Assembly: GCF_008632125.1 (NCBI RefSeq)
Contig: NZ_VWRN01000016.1
Coordinates: 1 to 64,000 of the forward strand
Origin: Cupriavidus cauae
GTDB lineage: Bacteria > Pseudomonadota > Gammaproteobacteria > Burkholderiales > Burkholderiaceae
Reading direction: 5' to 3'
Length of the DNA: 64,000 bases
This document shows, piece after piece, positions 47,376 through 54,662 of this stretch. Below the pieces are notes generated by a model, which saw only the letters and a list, made by a program, of their open reading frames with translations, ran no database searches and had not been told where the DNA came from. Within the stretch, counting starts at the first letter, position 1. Every line of letters begins with the position of its first letter. Position numbers and translations under genes: made by a program.

Positions 47376-48832
47376 TGCGATCGATCCAGCGGACCCTGCT
47401 GTGGTGGCTGGCGCTCGGCCTGCTGGCCGGCATCGCCGCGGCCACCGCGCTGATCTACGGCCAGGCCCGGCAGGAGGCCAACGCGCTGTTCGACTACCAG
47501 ATGCGCCAGGTCGCGCTCGCGCTGCCGAGCCAGTTCAGCGGCCCGGCGATGCCATCGCTGCCGCCGCCGCTGCCGCCCGGCACCGACAATCTGTTCCGTT
47601 CCGACGAGGACGTGGTCATCCATATCTGGGACGGCACCGGCCGCAGCCTCTATCTGTCGCATTCGCGGCCGTCGCTGCCGCCGCGCGCGGAGCTCGGCTT
47701 CTCCAATGTGCGCACCGACGACGGCGAGTTCCGCATCTACAGCGTGCAGCTCGGGCCGGCGGTGGTGCAGATCGCGCAGCCGATGAGCGCGCGCCGCGAA
47801 GTGGCGGCGCGGATGGCGCTGCGCACCGTCGCACCGCTGCTGTTGCTGCTGCCGCTGCTGGGCTGGATGGTCTGGCTGGCGGTGGGCCGCGGACTGCGGC
47901 CGGTGCGCGAGATCGCGCGGCAGGTCGGCAAGCGCGATGCCAATGCGCTGTCGCCGCTGGCGGTGGCGCAGATGCCGGCCGAGATCGCGCCGCTGACGGA
48001 GGCGCTCAACCTGCTGCTGGCGCGGCTGTCCGACGCGATCGACACGCAGCGCGCGTTCATCGCCGATGCCGCGCACGCGCTGCGCACGCCGCTGACCGCG
48101 CTGCAGCTGCAGGCGCAACTGGTCGAACGCGCCGACAGCGAGCCGGCGCGCCGCGAGGCGGTCGGCAATCTGCGCGACGGGCTCGAGCGGCTGACGCATC
48201 TGGTGACGCAGTTGCTGACCCTCGCGCGCCACGAGCCCGGCGCGGCCGTCGCTGGCCATCAGCCGGTCGCCTTGCGCGAGCTGGCCGCAACGGTGGTCGG
48301 CGAGATGACGCAGGCCGCCCTCGATCGGCATATCGACCTGGGGCTCGACACTACCGATGGCGACGGCGGTGCCGATGGTCGCCATGGTGGGGATGGTCGC
48401 CATGGTCGGGTTGGTCACGATGGCGACAACGGTCACGATGGCCGCGATGGAGACTCGGCCGGGCTGACCGTGCAGGGCGACCCCGACGCGCTGCGCATCC
48501 TGCTGACCAATCTGATCGACAACGCCCTGCGCTATGTGCCGGCCGGCGGCAAGGTCGACGTGCGCGTGCAGCGCGCGGATGCGGGCCGCGTCGCGCTGAT
48601 GGTCGCGGACAACGGTCCCGGCATCCCGCCCGAGCAGCGCGCCCGCGTGCTCGATCGCTTCTACCGCCTGCCCGATGCACCGAGCGGCGGCAGCGGCCTG
48701 GGCCTGGCCATCGTCGACGAGATCGCCCAGGTGCATCGCGCCACGCTGTCGCTGGAAGATAACGAGCCGGGGCTGCGGGTGCGCGTGGTGTTTCCCGCAG
48801 CGGGCGACGCACGAGGCGAACGCCGCCACTAG
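47375..48832 (+). CDS. Sensor histidine kinase with a repeat insertion in the catalytic domain
   Basis: A 485-residue membrane kinase. A first membrane segment (about 10-30) and a second (about 150-172) enclose a periplasmic sensor domain; a HAMP-like linker follows. The H box is FIADAAHALRTPLTALQLQ (His in AHALRTPL), and the ATPase has N box LLTNLIDNALRYVPAGG, D box MVADNGPGIPPE and G box GGSGLGLAIV. Between the dimerisation and ATPase domains there is an unusual Asp/Gly/His-rich stretch (GDGGADGRHGGDGRHGRVGH and on) built from 12-bp repeats. Its partner is the overlapping response-regulator gene. The signal is unknown. Confidence 0.92.
   Translation: MRSIQRTLLWWLALGLLAGIAAATALIYGQARQEANALFDYQMRQVALALPSQFSGPAMPSLPPPLPPGTDNLFRSDEDVVIHIWDGTGRSLYLSHSRPSLPPRAELGFSNVRTDDGEFRIYSVQLGPAVVQIAQPMSARREVAARMALRTVAPLLLLLPLLGWMVWLAVGRGLRPVREIARQVGKRDANALSPLAVAQMPAEIAPLTEALNLLLARLSDAIDTQRAFIADAAHALRTPLTALQLQAQLVERADSEPARREAVGNLRDGLERLTHLVTQLLTLARHEPGAAVAGHQPVALRELAATVVGEMTQAALDRHIDLGLDTTDGDGGADGRHGGDGRHGRVGHDGDNGHDGRDGDSAGLTVQGDPDALRILLTNLIDNALRYVPAGGKVDVRVQRADAGRVALMVADNGPGIPPEQRARVLDRFYRLPDAPSGGSGLGLAIVDEIAQVHRATLSLEDNEPGLRVRVVFPAAGDARGERRH
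48355..48450. repeat. Tandem repeat in the sensor kinase gene (Asp/Gly/His-rich)
   Basis: Imperfect copies of GATGGTCGCCATGGT and GATGGCGACAACGGTCAC-like units stay in frame and insert about 32 residues before the ATPase domain. Confidence 0.75.
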
Positions 48833-48871
48833 TCCGCGGCATACGGCGGTGGTGGCGATTTTCTCCAATAG

Positions 48872-48887
48872 CGTACCCGTTTCTGCG
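48872..48887 (+). repeat. Dispersed iteron copy
   Basis: Exact CGTACCCGTTTCTGCG in the 117-bp spacer between the sensor kinase and SDR genes. Confidence 0.9.
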
Positions 48888-48949
48888 TACGGCTTTCGCC
48901 AACCGTTTGCATCCTCTGCCCTGCTGTCCCACTGATTCAGGAGGTACTC

Positions 48950-49744
48950 ATGCAGATCGATCTCACCGGCAAGACCGCCCTTGTCACCGCCTCGACCGCG
49001 GGCATCGGGCTGGCCATCGCCATCGGCCTCGCGCGCAGCGGCGCCACCGTCATCGTCAATGGCCGCAAGCAGGACACCGTCGAGGGCGCCATTGCCGACG
49101 TGGTGCGCGAGGTGCCGGGCGCCACGGTGCGCGGCGTCGCGGCCGACGTCGGCGGCGCCGAGGGCTGCGATGCAATCGTGGCCGCCGAGCCGGCGGTGGA
49201 CATTCTGGTCAACAACGCCGGCATCTACGGTCCGCGCGACTTCTATGAACTGAGCGACGAGGACTGGACCCGCATCTTCGATGTCAACGTGATGTCGGGC
49301 GTGCGGCTGGCGCGGGCGTATACGGCGGCGATGGCGGCGAACGGTTGGGGCCGCGTGGTGTTCATCTCGTCGGAGTCCGCGCTGAACACGCCGGAGGACA
49401 TGATCCATTACGGCTTCTCGAAGACCGCGCAGCTGGCGGTATCGCGCGGCCTCGCCAAACGGCTCAGCGGCACCGGCGTGACCGTCAACGCGGTCTTGCC
49501 GGGGCCGACGCTGTCGGACGGCCTGCGCGAGATGCTGCGGGAGGACGCGCAGAAGGCGGGGCTGTCGATCGAGGAGGCGGCCGCCGAGTTCGTCAAGGCG
49601 CATCGGCCCAGCTCGATCCTCCAGCGCGCGGCCACGGTGGAGGAGGTCGCGCACATGGTGGTCTACGTCTGTTCGCCGCAGGCATCGGCGACCACCGGTG
49701 CCGCGTTGCGGGTCGATGGTGGCGTGGTGGATACCATCGCCTGA
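48950..49744 (+). CDS. Short-chain dehydrogenase/reductase
   Basis: A 264-residue classical SDR. The cofactor motif is TASTAGIGLAIA (Thr-Ala-Ser in place of TGxxx), with NNAGIYGP and the catalytic Ser and YGFSK (Tyr-Gly-Phe-Ser-Lys). VNGRK after beta-2 suggests NADP preference. An ATG with AGGAGGTACTC upstream is clear. It belongs to the FabG-like branch, but the substrate cannot be told. It stands alone between the two-component system and dadA. Confidence 0.92.
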   Translation: MQIDLTGKTALVTASTAGIGLAIAIGLARSGATVIVNGRKQDTVEGAIADVVREVPGATVRGVAADVGGAEGCDAIVAAEPAVDILVNNAGIYGPRDFYELSDEDWTRIFDVNVMSGVRLARAYTAAMAANGWGRVVFISSESALNTPEDMIHYGFSKTAQLAVSRGLAKRLSGTGVTVNAVLPGPTLSDGLREMLREDAQKAGLSIEEAAAEFVKAHRPSSILQRAATVEEVAHMVVYVCSPQASATTGAALRVDGGVVDTIA

Positions 49745-49853
49745 GCCTGGCGATGGCGGGATGATGCGACGGTGCCATGGTGCGACGGCGTGACGGTGCG
49801 ATGCCGTGCATCGCACCGTCATGCCGGACCTGGTTTCGCACCGCTGCCAGGCA

Positions 49854-50058
49854 CGCAGAAACGGGTACGCTTTGCGCGCGGCGTCCATATTGATTGAGTT
49901 CGCGCGACGCAGAAACGGGTACGGCGCCGCTATCCATCGCCTGCCGGCACGCCGGTTTTACCGGCGGTTTCATCGCAATCAGCCGGCCCATCGACGCTCG
50001 CGAACGGGTACGCAGAAACGGGTACGGTTTGCGCGAGGGGCACGCAGAAACGGGTACG
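49854..50058 (-). repeat. Group of four dispersed iteron copies
   Basis: Exact CGCAGAAACGGGTACG at 49854-49869, 49908-49923, 50011-50026 and 50043-50058, all in the same orientation. A half copy CGAACGGGTACG directly precedes the third. This is the densest group outside the origin cluster. Confidence 0.92.
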
Positions 50059-50180
50059 CTTTCGCCGGCATGCGGGGCCCGGTGCGTGCGCGATGCATGC
50101 TCGGCACGTGTTCCGATACTTGTCCTGATGCATCTCCAAGGCGTGCCCGAGGCGTGCCCGGACGCATCCACGCCAACGAT

Positions 50181-50236
50181 GAAACGAAAACACCGGCGCG
50201 CATGGCGATGCCATGCCGCGCCGGTGTCGTTGTTTC
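50181..50236. terminator. Long-stem bidirectional terminator between SDR and dadA
   Basis: GAAACGAAAACACCGGCGCG pairs with CGCGCCGGTGTCGTTGTTTC around an inner CATGGC-GAT-GCCATG. The stem exceeds 20 bp with one bulge, and T-rich ends occur on both strands. Confidence 0.75.
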
Positions 50237-50291
50237 AGGCCCGTATCAGATCCGTATCAGATCCGTATAAGACCCCGGATCAAACCCCGGA

Positions 50292-51629
50292 TCAAACCTC
50301 TGCCGGCTCCGACGCGGCGGCACGCGCCGCCACCACCGGTGCGAGCGGCCGCGCCATCCGTGGCGCCTCCGGCAGCGGACCGCAGAAGCCAAAGTCCACC
50401 TCCGGCACGCGGCCGCTGATCAGCTCGGCGATCGCGCGTCCCGAGCCGCAGCCGTGGGTCCAGCCCAGCGTGCCATGGCCCGTGTTCAGGTACAGCCCCT
50501 GCACCGCGCTCGCGCCGATATACGGCACGTTGCCCGGCGTCGCGGGTCGCAGGCCAGTCCAGTAGCGCGCCAGTTCGGGACGGCTGACACCGGGGAAGAT
50601 CTCCAGCGTGCGCCGCACGATGGCCTCGCAGCGCACCGGGTTCAGCTCCATCGAATAGCCGTTGAGCTCCGCGGTGCCGGCGATGCGCAGCCGGTCGCCC
50701 AGACGCGAGAACACCAGCTTGTACTCGTCGTCGGTCAGGCTGACGCTCGGCGCGCGCTCCGGGTCGAGCACCGGCAGCGTGGCCGAATAACCCTTGGCCG
50801 GATAGATATCGAGCTTGACGCCGAGCGGCCGCGCCAGCATCGGGCTGAAGCTGCCGAGCGCGAGCACGTAGGCGTCCGCCTGCTCGACGGTGTAGGCGCC
50901 GGTCTCGTCGGCGATCTCGACCCCGCGCATGCGACCGCCTTCCGCCAGCAGCCGCTGCACGCGCACGCCGTAGCGGAAGCGCACGCCGCGCGCCTCGCAC
51001 AGCGCGGCCAGCCCGGTGGTGAAGCGGTGCACGTCGCCGGACTCGTCCTCGCTGGTGTAGGTGGCGCCCGCCAGCCGCGGCGCGATCGAGGCCAGCGCCG
51101 GTTCGAGCTTCACCACTTCGTCGGGACCGATCACGCGGCGCTCGCAGCCCAGCTCGCGCATGATGCGCGCCGGCTCGATGGCCGCGTCGAATTCCTTCTG
51201 GCTGGTATAGAAGTGCAGGATGCCGCGGGTCAGATGATCGTATTCGATGCCCGTCTCGGCGCGCAGCGCCTGCAGGCTGGCGCGGCTGTAGGTGCCGAGG
51301 TTGAGCAGCTGGATCATGTTGCGGGTGGAACGCCGGGCCGGACATTCGCGCAGGAACTTCAGCCCCCACGACCATTGCGCCGGGTCGGCGCGCAGGCGGA
51401 ACAGCAGCGGTGCGTCCTCGCGTCCCAGCCAGCTGAGCAGCTTCAGCGGCGCCGAGGGGTTGGCCCAGGGCTCGGCATGGCTGACCGAGATCTGGCCGCC
51501 GTTGCCGAAGCTGGTTTCGCGTGCCGCGCCGGCATTGCGCTCGAGCACGACGACCTCATGGCCGGCCTTGGACAGATACCACGCCGAGGCCACGCCGATC
51601 ACGCCGGCCCCCATCACGATGACTTTCAT
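50292..51629 (-). CDS. dadA: D-amino acid dehydrogenase small subunit/glycine oxidase-like FAD protein
   Basis: A 445-residue FAD-dependent amino acid dehydrogenase. The FAD-binding motif is VIVMGAGVIGVASAWYLSKA near the start; SFGNGGQISVSHAEPWANP and the C-terminal YLNTGHGTLGWTHGCGSGRA match DadA proteins. It oxidatively deaminates D-amino acids at the inner face of the membrane, passing electrons to the respiratory chain. The tandem glycine riboswitch directly upstream implies that glycine, or an amino acid pool linked to it, controls the gene; glycine may itself be a substrate. ATG 51629 follows CTGGAGCCTGAA. The last 30 residues are Ala/Pro-rich. Confidence 0.92.
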   Translation of the reverse strand: MKVIVMGAGVIGVASAWYLSKAGHEVVVLERNAGAARETSFGNGGQISVSHAEPWANPSAPLKLLSWLGREDAPLLFRLRADPAQWSWGLKFLRECPARRSTRNMIQLLNLGTYSRASLQALRAETGIEYDHLTRGILHFYTSQKEFDAAIEPARIMRELGCERRVIGPDEVVKLEPALASIAPRLAGATYTSEDESGDVHRFTTGLAALCEARGVRFRYGVRVQRLLAEGGRMRGVEIADETGAYTVEQADAYVLALGSFSPMLARPLGVKLDIYPAKGYSATLPVLDPERAPSVSLTDDEYKLVFSRLGDRLRIAGTAELNGYSMELNPVRCEAIVRRTLEIFPGVSRPELARYWTGLRPATPGNVPYIGASAVQGLYLNTGHGTLGWTHGCGSGRAIAELISGRVPEVDFGFCGPLPEAPRMARPLAPVVAARAAASEPAEV

Positions 51630-51645
51630 TTCAGGCTCCAGGATG

Positions 51646-51694
51646 CAAAAAGGGGCAGCCGGCCGGCATCGTCGATGCCAACCCGGCTGCCCCC
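51646..51694 (-). terminator. Riboswitch expression-platform terminator
   Basis: On the minus strand GGGGCAGCCGG pairs with CCGGCTGCCCC across an inner hairpin (GGCATCG/CGATGCC) and is followed by TTTTT, 17 nt before the dadA start. It overlaps the end of the second aptamer region, as expected for transcriptional control. Confidence 0.85.
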
Positions 51695-51892
51695 ACTGTC
51701 CTTTTGCCTGAGAGATTCACCGCGTCCGCCCCGGACCCGGTTTGCCCCTTCGGCGGCCGTCATCGCTGAACCATGATGGCGGCGCTCTCCAGTTCGTTGT
51801 CGTCTCCAGTCTTCGGTACCTGAGCGTTTCGGGGGTACGCCTTCGGCAGCGCTGCCGCCGCGCTGTCGCGCCGCAGGCTCGCTTTCTCCTGG
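51695..51892 (-). promoter_or_regulatory. Tandem glycine riboswitch
   Basis: Read on the minus strand, the first aptamer contains GCCGAAGGCG and AACGCTCAGGTAC, and the second contains CTGGAGAGCGCC, GCCGAAGGGGCAAACC and GAATCTCTCAGGCAAAAGGA. These are hallmarks of the glycine (gcvT) riboswitch family, and both aptamers are present with a short linker. Glycine binding normally turns expression on by preventing the terminator. The family is known upstream of gcvT operons and of amino acid permease or oxidase genes. Confidence 0.9.
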
Positions 51893-51935
51893 ATGGGCGG
51901 ACAGTAACACGGCGCGGCGGCGGCCGCAACGCGAG

Positions 51936-52919
51936 TTACTGTGGCGCGGCGGGCGGCGTTCCCTTCCTGCGTGCCTTGTTGGCGTACATCGCCTGGTCGG
52001 CCTGCGCCAGCAGGTCGGCGATGCCGGTGTGCCGGGCGGGATCGAAGGCGACCGCGCCGGCGCTGAAATCGAGCGCATAGCCGCGCTGGCTCTGCGCGTT
52101 GTACGCGTCCACGACTTGCCGCAGCCGGGCCAGCATCGCGTCGCACTGGTCGGCCGAGGCGTCGACCAGCAGCACGACGAACTCGTCGCCGCCCAGGCGT
52201 CCGATCAGGTCGGACTCGCGGAAGGCCTGGCGCAGGTGGTCGGCGAAGGCGGCCAGCGCCAGATCGCCCTCGGCGTGCCCGAAGCGGTCGTTGATGGCCT
52301 TGAAGCCGTCCATGTCGAAGAACAGCAGTGTGACGGGCATTCCCTGGCGCTGGCAGACCGCCAGCGCATGCTGCGCCAGCGCCGAGAAGCCGCGGCGGTT
52401 CGACAGCATCGTCAGGTCGTCCATCGAGGCCAGTTGCGCCGACTCCAGTTCCTGCTCGGCCAGGCGACCCAGATCGTGCAGCAGCGCCTGATCGTCCTTG
52501 TCGAACTCGCGCGGCTCGGTGTCGATCAGGCACAGCGTGCCGACCTTGGCGCCGCCCCGTACCGCGAGCGGGCAGCCGGCATAGAAACGCACGCCGGGCG
52601 CGCCCGTGACCAGCGGGTTGTCGTGAAAGCGCTGGTCCTGCAGCGCATCGGGCACGATCAGCAGGTCGTCGCGCAAAATCGCATGGCCGCAGAACGATTG
52701 CTCGCGCGGCGTTTCGCGGGCGGCCAGGCCGAACGAGGACTTGAACCACTGGCGCCTGGCATCGACCAGGCTGACCAGCGCGATCGGCACGTCGAACAGC
52801 CGCCTGGCCAGGCGGGTCAGCCGGTCGAAGCGCTCTTCGGCGGCGGTATCGAGCAGGTTCAGCGAGTACAGCGCGTCGAGGCGCCGCTGGTCATCGGCGG
52901 GAATGGGAGCAGGAATCAT
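51936..52919 (-). CDS. GAF-GGDEF diguanylate cyclase
   Basis: A 327-residue soluble protein with an N-terminal GAF domain (about 20-155; FDRLTRLARRLFDVPIALVSLVD, SFCGHAI, YAGCPLAV) and a C-terminal GGDEF domain. The signature is LIGRLGGDEFVVLLVD and substrate contacts lie in FFDMDGFKAINDRFGH, so it should make c-di-GMP. No RxxD inhibitory site is seen before GGDEF (it reads RESD, which could serve as one). ATG 52919 has no close strong site. It is the first of three c-di-GMP genes within 8 kb. Confidence 0.93.
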   Translation of the reverse strand: MIPAPIPADDQRRLDALYSLNLLDTAAEERFDRLTRLARRLFDVPIALVSLVDARRQWFKSSFGLAARETPREQSFCGHAILRDDLLIVPDALQDQRFHDNPLVTGAPGVRFYAGCPLAVRGGAKVGTLCLIDTEPREFDKDDQALLHDLGRLAEQELESAQLASMDDLTMLSNRRGFSALAQHALAVCQRQGMPVTLLFFDMDGFKAINDRFGHAEGDLALAAFADHLRQAFRESDLIGRLGGDEFVVLLVDASADQCDAMLARLRQVVDAYNAQSQRGYALDFSAGAVAFDPARHTGIADLLAQADQAMYANKARRKGTPPAAPQ

Positions 52920-53084
52920 CTCGTCAATGCGATCGTTGTTATCCCCGATCGTCGTCTGCCCGTCTCAAGCGGGTTTGTCGCCGGCCGCCGCGGCAGCGCG
53001 GGGCCGGTCGATAGGGTCGTTCCATGTGTGGGCGGCCGCATGCGCGGTCGTGGACGTGTCCGCCAGCACCGGTGCGCCGCGGCG

Positions 53085-54491
53085 CTACACCTCGCGCGTC
53101 ATCCCTTTCAGATCGATCCACTGCTCGAACTGCTCGGCGGTGACATGGCCGGAGGCGATCGCCGCCTCGCGCAGCGACAGGTTGCGGGCCACCGCGAGCT
53201 TGGCGATTTCGGCCGCCTTGTCGTAGCCGATATGCGGATTCAGCGCGGTGACCGGCATCAGCGAGCGTTCGAGCAGCTCGGCGATGCGCGCCCGGTCCGC
53301 TTCGACGCCGGCCACCATGTGTTCGGCGAAGCTGGCCGCCGCGTCGGCCAGCAGTGTAACGGACTGCAGCAGGCTGTAAACGATGACCGGCTTGTAGGCG
53401 TTCAGTTCCAGCGTGCCCAGCCCGTTGGCCAGCGTGATGGTGGTGTGGTTGCCGATCACGCGGCAGCAGACCATCGCCAGCGCCTCGGCCTGGGTCGGAT
53501 TGACCTTGCCCGGCATGATGGACGAACCCGGCTCGTTGGCCGGCAGCTGCAGCTCGGCAAAGCCCGCGCGCGGGCCCGAGCCCAGCAGCATGAAGTCGCG
53601 CGCGATCTTCAGGAAGGACGAAGCCGTGGTATTGAGCGCGCCCGACAGGTCGGCCAGCGCGTCGTGCGCGGCCTGCAGCGCGTAGCGGTTGGCGGCGGGC
53701 TCGAACGGCAGGCCGGTGTAGTCGGCCAGCGCGCGCGCGAAGGCGGCGGCAAAGCCGGCCGGCGCATTGAGGCCGGTGCCGACCGCGGTGCCGCCCTGGG
53801 GCACCGGCATCGCGCGCAGCACGGCATGGTGCAGCCGCGCCTGCGCGTCGGCGACTTGCGCCTGGTAGCCGGAGAACTCCTGGCCCAGCGTCAGCGGCAC
53901 GGCATCCTGCAGATGGGTGCGGCCGACCTTGACGATATCGGCGAAGGCCTCGACCTTGCTGCCCAGCGTCTTCTGCAGCGTCTCCAGCGCCGGCAGCAGC
54001 TGGCGCTGCACCGCGCGCGCCGCGGCGATATGCATCGCGGTCGGGAAGCTGTCGTTCGACGACTGGCTCGCGTTGACGTGGTCGTTGGGATGAACGGGCC
54101 GCTTGCTGCCGACCTCGCCGCCGAGCAGCTGGATCGCACGGTTGGCGATCACCTCGTTCAGGTTCATGTTGGTCTGCGTGCCCGAGCCGGTCTGCCAGAC
54201 CGACAGCGGAAACTCGTCGGGCCACTGGCCGGCGATGATCTCCTCCGCGGCCTGTTCGATCGCCTGCGCCAGCCCCGCGTCGAGCACGTTCAGCTCGCGG
54301 TTCGCGCGTGCCGCGCACAGCTTCAGGATCGCAAATGCCTCGATCAGCGCCGGCGGCATCTTCTCGTTGCCGATGCGGAAGTTCTGGCGCGAGCGCTCGG
54401 TCTGCGCGCCCCACAGGTGGTCGGCGGGGACGGGTACCTGGCCCAGGCTGTCCTGTTCGATGCGGGTCGCTGGGGGCTGCTGGTCTGACAT
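53085..54491 (-). CDS. fumC: Class II fumarate hydratase
   Basis: A 468-residue TCA-cycle enzyme of the aspartase/fumarase superfamily. GSGTQTNMNLNEVIANRA, HPNDHVNASQSSNDSFPTAMH, VGRTHLQDAVPLTLGQEFSGY and the family signature GSSIMPGKVNPTQAE are all intact. ATG 54491 follows CAGGAGCCAGTC. The gene is isolated between two diguanylate cyclase genes on the same strand. A central metabolic gene on this replicon supports the chromid interpretation. Confidence 0.97.
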   Translation of the reverse strand: MSDQQPPATRIEQDSLGQVPVPADHLWGAQTERSRQNFRIGNEKMPPALIEAFAILKLCAARANRELNVLDAGLAQAIEQAAEEIIAGQWPDEFPLSVWQTGSGTQTNMNLNEVIANRAIQLLGGEVGSKRPVHPNDHVNASQSSNDSFPTAMHIAAARAVQRQLLPALETLQKTLGSKVEAFADIVKVGRTHLQDAVPLTLGQEFSGYQAQVADAQARLHHAVLRAMPVPQGGTAVGTGLNAPAGFAAAFARALADYTGLPFEPAANRYALQAAHDALADLSGALNTTASSFLKIARDFMLLGSGPRAGFAELQLPANEPGSSIMPGKVNPTQAEALAMVCCRVIGNHTTITLANGLGTLELNAYKPVIVYSLLQSVTLLADAAASFAEHMVAGVEADRARIAELLERSLMPVTALNPHIGYDKAAEIAKLAVARNLSLREAAIASGHVTAEQFEQWIDLKGMTREV

Positions 54492-54610
54492 GACTGGCTC
54501 CTGTGAACGAACGGTACGAATCGGTCTTCTAGGATACGCCGCCAATGCTCGGGTTGCCGCCGGTGCCGCCGCTGCCGGATCCGCCCGTGGCGCCGACGCA
54601 GGGCGGCCCC

Positions 54611-54660
54611 GGCGGCGAAGGCGGCGAAGGCGGCAAAGGCGGCGAAGGCGGCAAAGGCGG
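54611..54660. repeat. GGCGGCGAAGGC-type tandem repeat
   Basis: Alternating GGCGGCGAA and GGCGGCAAA 9-bp units in the spacer between fumC and the next gene, ending right at its stop codon. Confidence 0.75.
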
Positions 54661-54662
54661 CC

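Larger units (their letters stand above)
49745..50291. other. Spacer with four iterons and a large hairpin
   Basis: The 547 bp between the convergent SDR and dadA genes hold no gene. They contain four iteron copies, the shared terminator-like hairpin at 50181-50236, and near 50245-50290 short direct repeats of ATCAGATCCGT and CCCGGATCAAAC next to the dadA stop. Confidence 0.6.
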
